Source of the DNA: Amycolatopsis mediterranei
GTDB lineage: Bacteria; Actinomycetota; Actinomycetes; Mycobacteriales; Pseudonocardiaceae
Assembly: GCF_026017845.1 (NCBI RefSeq)
Contig: NZ_CP100416.1
Coordinates: 4,125,615-4,189,614, forward strand
Length of the DNA stretch: 64,000 nt
Direction of reading: 5' to 3'
How positions within the stretch are numbered: position 1 is the first letter of the stretch; each line of letters begins with the position of its first letter. The notes beneath the pieces are model-generated. The model searched no databases. It was given only the letters and a program-made list of their open reading frames with translations, and was not told the origin of the DNA. Both the position numbers and the translations under genes were made by a program. Of this stretch, positions 17,043 to 25,340 are shown in pieces.

Positions 17043-18335
17043 GTGTCACGCGCTGCCGATGTCTCCGAAGAAGATCCGGCGAACCGAAAACTATCGGAGG
17101 GCCGTGCCGTTCGGAAGCGGGAACGAGCCACGGTCGCCACCGTGGTCGCCGGCCTGACCTCGGCCGTCCACCTCGAGATCACCGGTGAGCCCGGGATCGG
17201 CAAGACCTGGATGCTGGCCGAGGTCACCAGAACCGCCCGCGGCAGCGGGTACACGGTGCTGTCCGGCGGCGCCGAGCGATCGGCAGCGGACGTCGAGCTC
17301 GGGCCGCTCATCGACGCCGTCGACGAGCACGCGGCCGGGCTCGCCGAGGCGCTGCCGCCGCAGATCCGCGCGGCCCTCGCCGAGGTCTTCCCCTCGCTGC
17401 CCCGGGATACCGGCAGTCCCGCCCCGGCCGGCGCCCGCCGGCTCGCGCACGCCGTCCGGGTGCTGCTCGAGACCAGCACAGCCACCCGCCCGCTCGTTCT
17501 CGCCCTCGACGACCTGCACCTGGCCGACGCCCGGACCGTCGACCTGCTCTGCCAGCTGCTCCGGCTGCCGCCGCGGGCTCCGGTCCTGTTCGCCGTCGCC
17601 TACCGCCCGAAGCAAGCCTCCGCCCGGCTACGGCGAGCGTTCGCCACCGCGCCGGCGCTGGTCCGGCTTCCGCTGCAACCGCTTTCGCTGGACCAGGTTC
17701 GCGCGCTGGCCGACGACTCCGTGTCCGCGGCCCAGTGCCGGGAGCTGCACCGGCACAGCCACGGCAACCCGCGCTACGTCGCGGCGATCCTCGACCCCGA
17801 AGGCCGCGCCGCCGACGCCACGGTCGTCGACGAGCTGGACGAGCTGTCCGCGAACGCGCGGCTGACCGCCGTCGCGGGCAGCGTGCTCGGCGACGACTTC
17901 GACCTCCCGGAGGTGACCGTCGCCGCCGGGCTACCCGAGGCCGACATCTACGTCGCGGTCGACGAACTCGTGGCCGTGGACCTGATCCGGGAGCTGGCCG
18001 AGCCGGGACGGTTCGCCTTCCGCCACCCCGTTGTCCGCCACACGATCTACCGCAACGCCCGGCCGGGCTGGCGGCTGGGCGCGCAGGCCCGGGCCGGCCG
18101 GGTGCCGGCGAGCGAGCTGCCGAGGCCCCGCCGGCCCGGGCTGCTGACCCGGTTGACCGACCGGGAGCAGCAGGTGGCCCGGCTGGTCGGCGACGGCATG
18201 ACCAACCGGGAGATCGCGGCGGCGTTGTACGTCACGGAGAAGACCGTCGAGATGCACCTGTCGAACGTGTTCGGCAAGCTGGAGGTGCGCAACCGGGTGG
18301 GCGTCGCCCGCCTGCTGCACGCGGAGTCCCGGTAG
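17043..18335 (+). CDS. LuxR-family LAL-type regulator, shortened
   Basis: A 430-aa protein, about half the usual length of LAL regulators (about 900 aa). It has a P-loop ATPase (ITGEPGIGKTWML, residues 45-57), Walker B-like LVLALDDLHLADART, and a C-terminal LuxR HTH (LTDREQQVARLVGDGM, NREIAAALYVTEKTVEMHLS). The long helical middle of the family is largely missing: the ATPase reaches FRHPVVRHTIYR and then passes quickly to the HTH. The gene ends 5 bp from the convergent AcpS gene, so it probably belongs to the biosynthetic locus as its pathway regulator. Confidence 0.9.
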   Translation: MSRAADVSEEDPANRKLSEGRAVRKRERATVATVVAGLTSAVHLEITGEPGIGKTWMLAEVTRTARGSGYTVLSGGAERSAADVELGPLIDAVDEHAAGLAEALPPQIRAALAEVFPSLPRDTGSPAPAGARRLAHAVRVLLETSTATRPLVLALDDLHLADARTVDLLCQLLRLPPRAPVLFAVAYRPKQASARLRRAFATAPALVRLPLQPLSLDQVRALADDSVSAAQCRELHRHSHGNPRYVAAILDPEGRAADATVVDELDELSANARLTAVAGSVLGDDFDLPEVTVAAGLPEADIYVAVDELVAVDLIRELAEPGRFAFRHPVVRHTIYRNARPGWRLGAQARAGRVPASELPRPRRPGLLTRLTDREQQVARLVGDGMTNREIAAALYVTEKTVEMHLSNVFGKLEVRNRVGVARLLHAESR

Positions 18336-18340
18336 CTCCG

Positions 18341-18721
18341 TCACCAGCCGGCCGCGACCGCCGCGACCATCCCGTTCTTGTGGGTGATCGACACCGTCAC
18401 CTGCGAGATCCCGGCCAGTTCGGCCGCCCGGCCGGCGCTGCGGCACAGCGTTACGCCCGGCGGGCCGCCGGGGGCGGCGACGACGGCGATGTCGCACGGC
18501 AGCACACCGTCGAACAGGCCCACACCGAGCACTTTCATGACCGCCTCCTTCGCGGCGAACCGGCCGGCGAGGAACTCCTCCTTCCGGGCGCCGGACAGGT
18601 CCGCGGCGTGGGCGAGCTCGGCTGGGGCGAAGGCGTACCGGGTGAACCACCGACGCCGGCAGAGGCGGTCGAGCTCGCCGGCCCCGAGGAGGTCAATTCC
18701 GAGCCGCATGACTGTCGACAT
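18341..18721 (-). CDS. acpS: holo-ACP synthase (4'-phosphopantetheinyl transferase)
   Basis: A 126-aa AcpS-type enzyme, the normal length for the family. It keeps the two Mg/CoA motifs, GIDLL near the start and FLAGRFAAKEAVMKVLG near residues 50-66, plus the C-terminal VSITHKNGMVAAV. It transfers phosphopantetheine from CoA to the serine of an acyl carrier protein. Its start overlaps the end of the dehydrogenase gene by 29 bp, making it the last gene of the eight-gene minus-strand operon, where the ACP at 21306-21563 is the obvious partner. Confidence 0.93.
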   Translation of the reverse strand: MSTVMRLGIDLLGAGELDRLCRRRWFTRYAFAPAELAHAADLSGARKEEFLAGRFAAKEAVMKVLGVGLFDGVLPCDIAVVAAPGGPPGVTLCRSAGRAAELAGISQVTVSITHKNGMVAAVAAGW

Positions 18722-19892
18722 CCCGGTGCGCGTCGAGGAAGTTGCCCTTCAAGAGGCCCTGGAAGACCGACAGCGTGTGGATGTTGCCCGCGCCCTCCAT
18801 GAACTCGAACGCACGCACGTCTCGATAGCACTTCTCCAGCCACGGGTGCTCGATCAGCGACGCCGGACCGAGCAGCTCGGCCGCGAGCAGCGTGGCGTCC
18901 TCGGCCACCCGGGCCGCTGCCAGCTTGGCCCCGCCGATCCGGTGCACGTTCAGCTCGCCGCGGTCGATCCCGGCCGCCGCGTCGTAGATCAGTCGCCTGG
19001 TCGCCGCGATCCGGTCGAGGATCGCCTCGAGGAGGAACCGGTCGTGCCCGGCGTGGGCGCGTTCGTGCAAGGCCAGGTAGTCACAGGCGGCCTGGGCGCA
19101 GCCGAGGGCCATCGCCGCGATGCCGGGGCGGGCCCGGTAGAGGATGTGCAGCGCGCCGCGCAGGCCGCGGCGGGTGGGCCGCAGGTGGGCGCCGAGCAGG
19201 CTCTCGTGGGGAATCTGGACGTTGTCGAACCGCAGCCGGCTGATCCGCACCCCGCGCAGCCCCACCGACGGGAGCAGCTCGCCGGAGAAACCCGGCCGGC
19301 TCGTGTCGATCAGCACGGCTTCGATGCCGAACGGCCCGGGCGCGCGGCGGCAGAACACGACGCCGAGCTGCGCGCCGGCGCCGTTGCCGATGTAGCACTT
19401 CTCGCCGTTGAGCAGCCAGCCGTCGCCGTTCGGGGTGAGCGTGGTCTCCAGCTCCGCGGCCGCGGAACCCTTGCGCGGCTCGGTGAGGGCGAAGAAGGTG
19501 TGCACCGGCCGCTCGGCGAGCAGGGAGAAGTAGCTGTCGTAGCGTTGCCGGTCGGCGAGCGCGGTGAACACCCCGGCCGACAGCGACGGACCGGGGCACG
19601 CGAGCAGCACGTTGGGGTCGGCGTAGGCGTACCGCTCGGCGAGCAGGGTCATGCCGACGCAGGTGCCGAGGCCCTCGCGCACGTCGGCCGGGATGTCCAG
19701 CTCCGGCCAGAAGCGCGCGGGGATGGCGCCGTACCAACCGAACCGGACCGACGGCCGGTCGAGGTAGTCCATGATCGCGTCCGGCTCCCGGTCCAGGACG
19801 GCGCCGATCTCCCGGACGTCGACGGTGACCTCGCGGCAGTACCGGTCCAGCGCCAGCGCGGGTCCGTCGAGCAGGTCGCTCACGTCATGCAT
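18693..19892 (-). CDS. acyl-CoA dehydrogenase family protein
   Basis: A 399-aa flavoprotein of near-standard length. The family landmarks are present: FFALTEPRKGSAAAELETTL (flavin-binding loop), GWLLNGEKCYIGNGAGA, the beta domain, and a C-terminal helical bundle. In the C-terminal part EFMEGAGNIHTLSVFQGLL is the usual product/flavin tail, with E in the region of the catalytic base. It probably oxidises an acyl thioester held on the ACP or CoA. The gene overlaps the C-terminal-domain paralogue upstream by 8 bp (ATGCATGA), pointing to equal synthesis of the two and perhaps a mixed complex. Confidence 0.92.
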   Translation of the reverse strand: MHDVSDLLDGPALALDRYCREVTVDVREIGAVLDREPDAIMDYLDRPSVRFGWYGAIPARFWPELDIPADVREGLGTCVGMTLLAERYAYADPNVLLACPGPSLSAGVFTALADRQRYDSYFSLLAERPVHTFFALTEPRKGSAAAELETTLTPNGDGWLLNGEKCYIGNGAGAQLGVVFCRRAPGPFGIEAVLIDTSRPGFSGELLPSVGLRGVRISRLRFDNVQIPHESLLGAHLRPTRRGLRGALHILYRARPGIAAMALGCAQAACDYLALHERAHAGHDRFLLEAILDRIAATRRLIYDAAAGIDRGELNVHRIGGAKLAAARVAEDATLLAAELLGPASLIEHPWLEKCYRDVRAFEFMEGAGNIHTLSVFQGLLKGNFLDAHRDVDSHAARN

Positions 19893-20475
19893 CGGTGTGC
19901 TCCGTTCCCGGGTGCAGGTAGACGTTCCCGGTGACCTCGGCCAGGTGCAGGTCGCCGCCGGGTCCGTCGACGAGGAAGCCGCTCCCGCCGAGCAGCCGCA
20001 GCAGGTCGCGCCCGAGGCCCACCAGACGCCGGTGCGTGCGCCAGGGCGCGCCCCGGCCGGCGACGCGCCGCTCCGCCGGCATGACCTGGAGCTCGCGTAG
20101 CCGCAGCGCGACGTCGGCCAGCTGCGCCTGGACGAGCTGCCGGCCGAGCAACGCCGTTCCGCCCACCGTGCGCACGCCGAGGTGTTCGACGGCGTGCTCG
20201 AGCGTGCGGCGCACGAGGGCGGTGTGCAGGTCGATCAGCTCGGCGGCGAAGCGTCCCGGGGTGGCCGAGGCCTCGGCGTCTTTCCGCACGGCGAGGCCGA
20301 ACCGGTTCAGCGGCCCGTCCGGCGCGTCGGGCAGGGCCGTCGTCGAGGCGATCACGTGGCCGGTCGGTGCCGGCACCAGGCCGCGTCCCGCGGTCGCCCG
20401 CTCGTGCGCGCCGTCGAGGGCGAACGGGTACGACGGGGCCACTCGGTGTTGGGGTGGGGTGCTGGTGAGGGTCAC
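19885..20475 (-). CDS. acyl-CoA dehydrogenase C-terminal-domain-only protein
   Basis: A 196-aa protein from GTG 20475, whose GTGA start overlaps the KAS-like stop upstream. It lacks the N-terminal and beta domains of acyl-CoA dehydrogenases but matches their C-terminal helical domain: RFAAELIDLHTALVRRTLEH, GGTALLGRQLVQAQLADV and LLGGSGFLVDGPGGDLHLAE. It has no complete flavin site. The tight overlap with the full-length enzyme (8 bp) suggests a structural or specificity subunit, as in steroid-degrading heteromeric dehydrogenases. It could also be a decayed copy, but the intact start, stop and couplings speak against that. Confidence 0.8.
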   Translation of the reverse strand: MTLTSTPPQHRVAPSYPFALDGAHERATAGRGLVPAPTGHVIASTTALPDAPDGPLNRFGLAVRKDAEASATPGRFAAELIDLHTALVRRTLEHAVEHLGVRTVGGTALLGRQLVQAQLADVALRLRELQVMPAERRVAGRGAPWRTHRRLVGLGRDLLRLLGGSGFLVDGPGGDLHLAEVTGNVYLHPGTEHTDA

Positions 20476-21299
20476 GGTGATTCTCCGGAGTCGGCCAGGC
20501 GCAGCCGGAGCAGGGCGACCTGGCTGCGGTCGGTACGGGGATCGGTGTCGCACAGGACGATGTGGCGGTAGGTGCCGGCCCAGTCGGCGTGGTGCCTGGC
20601 GAGCTCGAGCCAGACGCTCGTGCAGTACGACCCGGCCGCGCTCTGCCGCACCGGCAGGCCGGTCGCGTCGAGGTGCTCGGGCGCGATCCACGGCCCGGCG
20701 ACGAGCAGTGTCGAGTCCGGGTCGAGGTCCGCGGTCAGCTCCGACACCAGCTCGCCGAGCACCGGGCCGCCCCGCGTGCCGGCGAACTCGTACCCGCCGT
20801 TGCCGTCGAAGTAGAGCAGCGCGGCCGAGTTCACCAGGTCGTTGTCGTCGACGAGGGGATCGGCGTAGGGCAGGGTGTTCTGCTCGCACACGAACAGTGC
20901 CAGCGTGTCGCACCGGCCGGACCTGGCGTACGCGTCCGCGATCTTGAGTGCGGTGAACGGTGCCGGCAGGCCCTGCTCGGACACCCCGAAGCTGTGACTG
21001 TGGCCGCCGAGCAGGTGGTTGAGGTGCGCGGTGACCGCCGTGAGCGGGAAGAGGTCCGGCAGGGCGTAGGCGAAGACCAGCAAGTCCGGGCTGTCGATCG
21101 GCTGGGGGAGCGCGTCCAGCACGCCCTCCGCCAGTTCGGTGAAGCCGACGTTCGGCGAGCGCTCGAGCCGATCGAAGTCGAGCTCGATGCCGAAGGGGCC
21201 GAGCACGTACCGCTGGAACGCGTCGCGCTCGCCGTCCGGCCGGAACGGCAGGCGGTCCGGCCGGACGAGCGCCGACGCCCTGGACAGGGACAAGGCCAT
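20472..21299 (-). CDS. KAS III-like protein lacking the catalytic cysteine
   Basis: A 275-aa thiolase-fold protein. Its segment FGVSEQGLPAPFTALKIADA aligns without gaps to FAVAQQACASGLAAIDVAGE of the neighbouring KAS III, and the nucleophilic Cys becomes Leu. The catalytic His strand (VPHNVN in the partner) reads VAGPWI here, so a second active residue is gone too. The protein is also shorter, ending soon after the LLRLRL strand. It is probably the inactive half of a heterodimer with the KAS III at 24238-25176. Alternative: a chain-length or cargo-recognition factor comparable to KS-beta. Confidence 0.82.
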   Translation of the reverse strand: MALSLSRASALVRPDRLPFRPDGERDAFQRYVLGPFGIELDFDRLERSPNVGFTELAEGVLDALPQPIDSPDLLVFAYALPDLFPLTAVTAHLNHLLGGHSHSFGVSEQGLPAPFTALKIADAYARSGRCDTLALFVCEQNTLPYADPLVDDNDLVNSAALLYFDGNGGYEFAGTRGGPVLGELVSELTADLDPDSTLLVAGPWIAPEHLDATGLPVRQSAAGSYCTSVWLELARHHADWAGTYRHIVLCDTDPRTDRSQVALLRLRLADSGESP

Positions 21300-21305
21300 G
21301 GCCGG

Positions 21306-21563
21306 TCAGGAGACGCGGTCGAGGTTGTCCGAGACGTAGCCGGCGAGGGTCCCGATGGTCTTGAAGTCGGAGACCTCGAGGCTCTCCGGGTCCACCTCGA
21401 TGCCGACCGTGTCCTCCAGCGCCATCAGCAGCTCCAGCACCGATGTCGAGTCCAGGTGCAGGTCGTCGAAGAGCCGGGTCTCCTCGGCCATGCCGGAGAC
21501 CGGGCGCTGCAGGACGTCGGTGAGCGCCTGTTCGATCGCGGAGACGATCTTCACGTGTTCCAT
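21306..21563 (-). CDS. acyl carrier protein
   Basis: An 85-aa discrete carrier protein. ATG 21563 has AAAGGA seven bases upstream. The phosphopantetheine serine sits in FDDLHLDSTSVLELLMALED (LDS), followed by the acidic second helix typical of ACPs. It is placed directly downstream of the decarboxylase gene (20 bp) and upstream of the KAS-like gene (6 bp). By analogy to BtrI, it probably carries an amino acid added by the ATP-grasp ligase, then a decarboxylated amine acyl group. Confidence 0.93.
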   Translation of the reverse strand: MEHVKIVSAIEQALTDVLQRPVSGMAEETRLFDDLHLDSTSVLELLMALEDTVGIEVDPESLEVSDFKTIGTLAGYVSDNLDRVS

Positions 21564-21583
21564 GGGTGTCCTTTCGCGGGTGA

Positions 21584-22867
21584 TCAGTGCGCCGGCAGGG
21601 TGGCCGGCGCTCGGAGTTCGGCGGGCACGAGGTGCTGGGGCCGCAACAGGTCCTCGACCGTGTCGCGGCTGCGGACCAGGTGCGCGGTTCCGCCGAGCAG
21701 CAGCACCTCGGCGGGGTGGCCGTGACTGAGGAACATCACCGGCGACGCGCTCGGACCGTAGGCGCCCGACCGTGCCACCTCGAGCAGGTCGCCCGGGTGC
21801 ACCTCGGGCAGCCACACCCGCTTGGCCACCACGTCGTTCGGGGTGCACAGCGGGCCGGTGACGGTGTAGACCCGGTCGGCAGGCGAGTCCTGACCGGCCA
21901 GTGCGCGGATCGGGAAGTTGCGCTTGACGAAGCTGCCGATGCCCACCGCGGCCATGTGGTGGTTGGTCCCGCCGTCGGCGATCACGAACCACTCACCCTT
22001 GGACTCCTTGACGTAGCGGGCCCGCACGATGTACCGGCCGGCCCAGCCGACCAGGTAGCGGCCTAGCTCGGTGATGACCCGGGTGGCCGGGTTGCGGTCC
22101 AGGAAGGACTCGACGGCGGCGTTGATCCCCTCGATCGCGGCGTCGGCGTCCAGGTCGTCCTCGCCGTCGAAGTAGGGCACGCCCCAGCCGCCACCGATGT
22201 CGACCGTCTCAAGTGGAATGTCGAGCAGTTCGGCGAGCGACTCCGCCAGCTCCAGGATCGTCCCGGTGTTGCGCACGATCGTGGTCGCGTCGAGGATCCG
22301 GGTGCCGAGGTAGGCGTGGAAGCCGGTCACCCGGATGTGCCGCAGTGCGGAGACGGCGTCCCGCGAGGACCGCAGGATCTCCTCGTCCACCCCGAACTGC
22401 CGGGGTTTGCCGCCCATGGCCAGGCGCGAGCCGGCGCTCTCCGACTCGGGGTTCACCCGCAGCATCACCTTCACCGTCGCCGGCGGCCGCAGCTCGTCGA
22501 CCGCGGCCAGCTCGGCGAACGACTCGCAGACGATGGTCCCGACGCCGCGCTCGCAGCAGGCCCGCAACTCCTCGGTGGACTTGCCCGGGCCGAGGAAGAT
22601 CACGTCGGGACCGGTGGCCCCGGCCCGCTCGGCCGTGACCAGCTCGGCGAGCGAGGAGATCTCCAGGCCGGCGCCGAGCGAGTGCAGCAGGGCGCAGACG
22701 CTGACGTTCGGGTTCGCCTTGGCCGAGTAGAAGATGTCCACGCCGGGGTGCAGCCGCTCGCGCAGCCGCTCGTACCGCTCGCGCAGTGCGTCGCCGTCGT
22801 AGAGGTACAGCGGCGTGCCGAAGCGGTCGGCCAGTTCCGCGACATCGTGGTCTGGTAGGGAAGTCAC
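21584..22867 (-). CDS. type III PLP-dependent amino acid decarboxylase, BtrK-like
   Basis: A 427-aa protein from GTG 22867, coupled as GTGA to the ATP-grasp stop. It has the alanine-racemase-fold barrel with PLP lysine in FYSAKANPN, FHAYLGTRI, the phosphate-binding DIGGGWGVPY, ELGR, and a C-terminal domain with catalytic GPLCTPNDVV and ARSGAYGPSAS. These features place it among LysA/ornithine-decarboxylase-like enzymes, and the ACP plus ATP-grasp context points to BtrK, which decarboxylates an ACP-bound amino acid. Substrate could be glutamate (giving a GABA thioester), aspartate or another amino acid; the sequence does not decide. Confidence 0.9.
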   Translation of the reverse strand: MTSLPDHDVAELADRFGTPLYLYDGDALRERYERLRERLHPGVDIFYSAKANPNVSVCALLHSLGAGLEISSLAELVTAERAGATGPDVIFLGPGKSTEELRACCERGVGTIVCESFAELAAVDELRPPATVKVMLRVNPESESAGSRLAMGGKPRQFGVDEEILRSSRDAVSALRHIRVTGFHAYLGTRILDATTIVRNTGTILELAESLAELLDIPLETVDIGGGWGVPYFDGEDDLDADAAIEGINAAVESFLDRNPATRVITELGRYLVGWAGRYIVRARYVKESKGEWFVIADGGTNHHMAAVGIGSFVKRNFPIRALAGQDSPADRVYTVTGPLCTPNDVVAKRVWLPEVHPGDLLEVARSGAYGPSASPVMFLSHGHPAEVLLLGGTAHLVRSRDTVEDLLRPQHLVPAELRAPATLPAH

Positions 22868-24225
22868 GAGTTCTCCTCGGGGAAACGGGCCGACAGGGCG
22901 GACCGCACGGCCGAGTCCAGCGCGTCCAGCCGGGTGCGGTCCGGGGCGATCAGGACCGCGTAGAGCCGGCCGCCGAACGGCGGCTCCCGGTCGGCGTCGG
23001 CGTTCACGGTGCCGAAGCAGGTGATCACGAACCGCTCGGTGCCGAACCGGCCCAGCACCGGGTTGAGCACGCCGGTCAGCTCGTCGAAGCCGCACGGTCG
23101 GGTCAGGCGCAGCGGGTAGTGCCGGGCCAGGGCGACGTGCCCGGCGGGCTGGCAGTGCTCGGTGACGCTGCCCTGGTAGGTCGACATGTTGAGCCGCGCG
23201 TTGATCTCCAGCACCGGGTAGACCGTGCCGTCGGCGCCGACGACGGCGTCCACGCCGAGCACGCCGTGGAACCCGTCGTCGCGCAGCCGGTGGCCCACGA
23301 CTTCGGCGGCGTGCTCGATCTCCTCGTGGGCGGCCGAGGTGATTCCCGCCGGCATGAGGTGTCCCTTGTGGACACCGTGCTCGGTGAGCGCCCGCTTGAC
23401 GAAGTCGAGCTGGACCCGCCCGTCACGCCACACGGTCACCTGGTAGTTCAGGTCGCATTCCTTGGGCAGCCACTCTTCGACCACCACGTGCAACCGGGCG
23501 TCACCGGAGCGCCGCGCGCGGCGAAGCACCATGCGCAGCAACCGGTCGGCCTTCTCCGGGGCGTCGAGCACCACCAGCCCCTTGCCCGAGACGCCGTAGG
23601 CGTCCTTGATCACCACGGGCCGCTCGGCGATCTCCGGCCGGCGCCGGCGCAGGACCTCCTCGAACTCGTCGACGCCCTCGCAGCAGTCCCCGGGAACCTC
23701 GCGCAGCCCGGCGGCGGCGGTGAGGTGGCGGCTGTAGATCTTGCTGTTGACCCGTTCGAAGGTCGCCGCGTCCGGCACGGCCAGCGGCAACCCGGTGACA
23801 TCGGCGAGTTTCTGCTCCAGCTCGGAGGTGCCCATCGGCAGCAGCCGGGCGCCGCCGCGGGCGAGCGCGGACAGTTCGGTGAGCAGCGCGGGGGAGTCGA
23901 GGGCGTCCTCGGTCGTCGAGCGGCCCGGCTCGACGTTCTCCGGCACCAGGACGGCCGGCTGCGGCAGGCCCTGCGCCTCGAGGTACGACCGGTAGCCGGG
24001 ATCCAGCGGCCGGCTGAGCACCAGCACGTCGTCCGCGCCGGCGAGCAGCACGCCGAGCTCCTCCATCCGCGTCACGACCGCCGAGGACGCGCGGAACCCC
24101 GGTGCCGGCAGGCCGACGTAGTTCCTCGCCCACCGGTCCTCGACCTCGAAGTTGCAGATGAGGACGAGCCGTCCGGCCGGCTCGCCGAGACCGGCCTTGA
24201 GCGAGCGCAGGTATTCGGTGTCCAC
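22864..24225 (-). CDS. ATP-grasp amino acid:carrier-protein ligase, BtrJ-like
   Basis: A 453-aa protein from GTG 24225. An N-terminal pre-ATP-grasp part (LVLICNFEVEDRWARNYVGL) leads to the ATP-grasp domain: VVIKDAYGVSGKGLVVLD as the nucleotide-binding glycine loop, HVVVEEWLP, and the metal-binding VLEINARLNMSTYQGSV. Such enzymes activate a carboxylate as acyl phosphate. Between an ACP and a PLP decarboxylase the expected role is to load an amino acid onto the phosphopantetheine thiol, as BtrJ does for glutamate on BtrI. An alternative is peptide-bond formation with a free amine. Confidence 0.9.
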   Translation of the reverse strand: MDTEYLRSLKAGLGEPAGRLVLICNFEVEDRWARNYVGLPAPGFRASSAVVTRMEELGVLLAGADDVLVLSRPLDPGYRSYLEAQGLPQPAVLVPENVEPGRSTTEDALDSPALLTELSALARGGARLLPMGTSELEQKLADVTGLPLAVPDAATFERVNSKIYSRHLTAAAGLREVPGDCCEGVDEFEEVLRRRRPEIAERPVVIKDAYGVSGKGLVVLDAPEKADRLLRMVLRRARRSGDARLHVVVEEWLPKECDLNYQVTVWRDGRVQLDFVKRALTEHGVHKGHLMPAGITSAAHEEIEHAAEVVGHRLRDDGFHGVLGVDAVVGADGTVYPVLEINARLNMSTYQGSVTEHCQPAGHVALARHYPLRLTRPCGFDELTGVLNPVLGRFGTERFVITCFGTVNADADREPPFGGRLYAVLIAPDRTRLDALDSAVRSALSARFPEENS

Positions 24226-24237
24226 GTATCCGTCCCG

Positions 24238-25176
24238 TCAGTACTCGATGACCATGGCCGCATACGTCGACCCGACGCCCACCGAGGTGAGCATGTACAG
24301 CTCCCCCTTGGCCAGCAGGTTCCGTTCGCGCATGGAGACCAGGTTCAGAAATGGGTCCGAGCAGTAGCAGTGGCCGAATTCGGCCAGGTTGTCCAGGAAC
24401 ACCCGGCGCCGGTCGAAACCGACGCGCGTGCACAGTTTCAGCCACGAGCTGAGGTTGACGTTGTGCGGCACCACCATGGCGATGTCGGACATCCTCAGCC
24501 CGGCCTGGTCGAGCGCCGACTCCATCTGGTCGAGCAGGTGGTCGTTGTACGATTCGCCGAACCGGCGTTGCGTGTCCGGGGTCATGCGGAAGCCGGCGGC
24601 GAACTCGCCTTCGGTGCGGTTGGCGTAGGAGACCACCCGGCTGCCGCCACCGTCCAGGCCGACGAGGCACGCCGACGACGCCTCGCCCATGATCGACACG
24701 TGCACCAGGTACCGGGTGAGGCCGGTGAACGGCTTCTCGCCGGTGAGCACGAGCGCCTTCGCCGACGGGTCGCCGTCCGCCCGGAGCAGCTCGCCGGCCA
24801 CGTCGATCGCGGCCAGCCCGCTCGCGCAGGCCTGTTGTGCCACCGCAAAGGCATCGGCCTTCTTCAGGCCGAGCCGGTTCCGCAGCAGCTCCGGTGCGTT
24901 GACGTAGGACGGTGTCAGGTCCGGGAAGGTGTGCGAATAGATGAGGTACCGGACACTGTCCACATCGGATACGCCGGCCAGCAGGGTTTCGGCCGGCGCG
25001 GCGAGCAGGTCCAGCAGGGCCAGGTCGGGATCCGACCGGACCGTCGCCATGCCCCGGATGCGCCGGAACATCCGGGCCTGGTGCCGGCTGAGACCGCTCT
25101 CCTCGGCGACCTCGTCGATGGTCCAGGCCCGCCCAGGGGTGAACGCCTCGATCCGATCCAGCGTGACGGCCTTCAC
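24238..25176 (-). CDS. KAS III (FabH-like) ketosynthase or acyltransferase
   Basis: A 312-aa protein from GTG 25176, with GGAGGAA three bases upstream. The nucleophile is in VAQQACASGLAAIDVA and the His in MVVPHNVNLSSW. The third FabH residue, normally Asn in NxxxxGN, is replaced: NLAEFGHCYCSDPF has His. Loss of that Asn is known in PqsC and in KAS III proteins that work as acyltransferases, so condensation with a malonyl group is not assured. It is the first gene of the minus-strand operon and is probably paired with the cysteine-less homologue four genes downstream. Confidence 0.92.
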   Translation of the reverse strand: MKAVTLDRIEAFTPGRAWTIDEVAEESGLSRHQARMFRRIRGMATVRSDPDLALLDLLAAPAETLLAGVSDVDSVRYLIYSHTFPDLTPSYVNAPELLRNRLGLKKADAFAVAQQACASGLAAIDVAGELLRADGDPSAKALVLTGEKPFTGLTRYLVHVSIMGEASSACLVGLDGGGSRVVSYANRTEGEFAAGFRMTPDTQRRFGESYNDHLLDQMESALDQAGLRMSDIAMVVPHNVNLSSWLKLCTRVGFDRRRVFLDNLAEFGHCYCSDPFLNLVSMRERNLLAKGELYMLTSVGVGSTYAAMVIEY

Positions 25177-25340
25177 CGATTCCTCCCGATTGCCCCGCGG
25201 TAGCGGAAATTCGAACGCCACACTATGTGCCATTCCGTCGCGCGAGAACGGGGAAAACCCCACGGGACGTGACAGGGATTTCCCCAAGTGCCATTCCCTC
25301 GGCGCTCGGCTAGCGTCGGCGGCGACTCGAGAAGGAGGCA
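25177..25340. promoter_or_regulatory. divergent control region of the biosynthetic locus
   Basis: This 164-bp gap must hold the promoters of both operons. It contains two direct copies of a 14-mer, GTGCCATTCCGTCG (25227-25240) and GTGCCATTCCCTCG (25288-25301), differing at one base and 61 bp apart. Between them are GGGGAAAACCCC (25250-25261) and GGGATTTCCCC (25275-25285). These are candidate sites for the SARP or LuxR regulator encoded upstream; which protein binds is not known. Confidence 0.6.
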
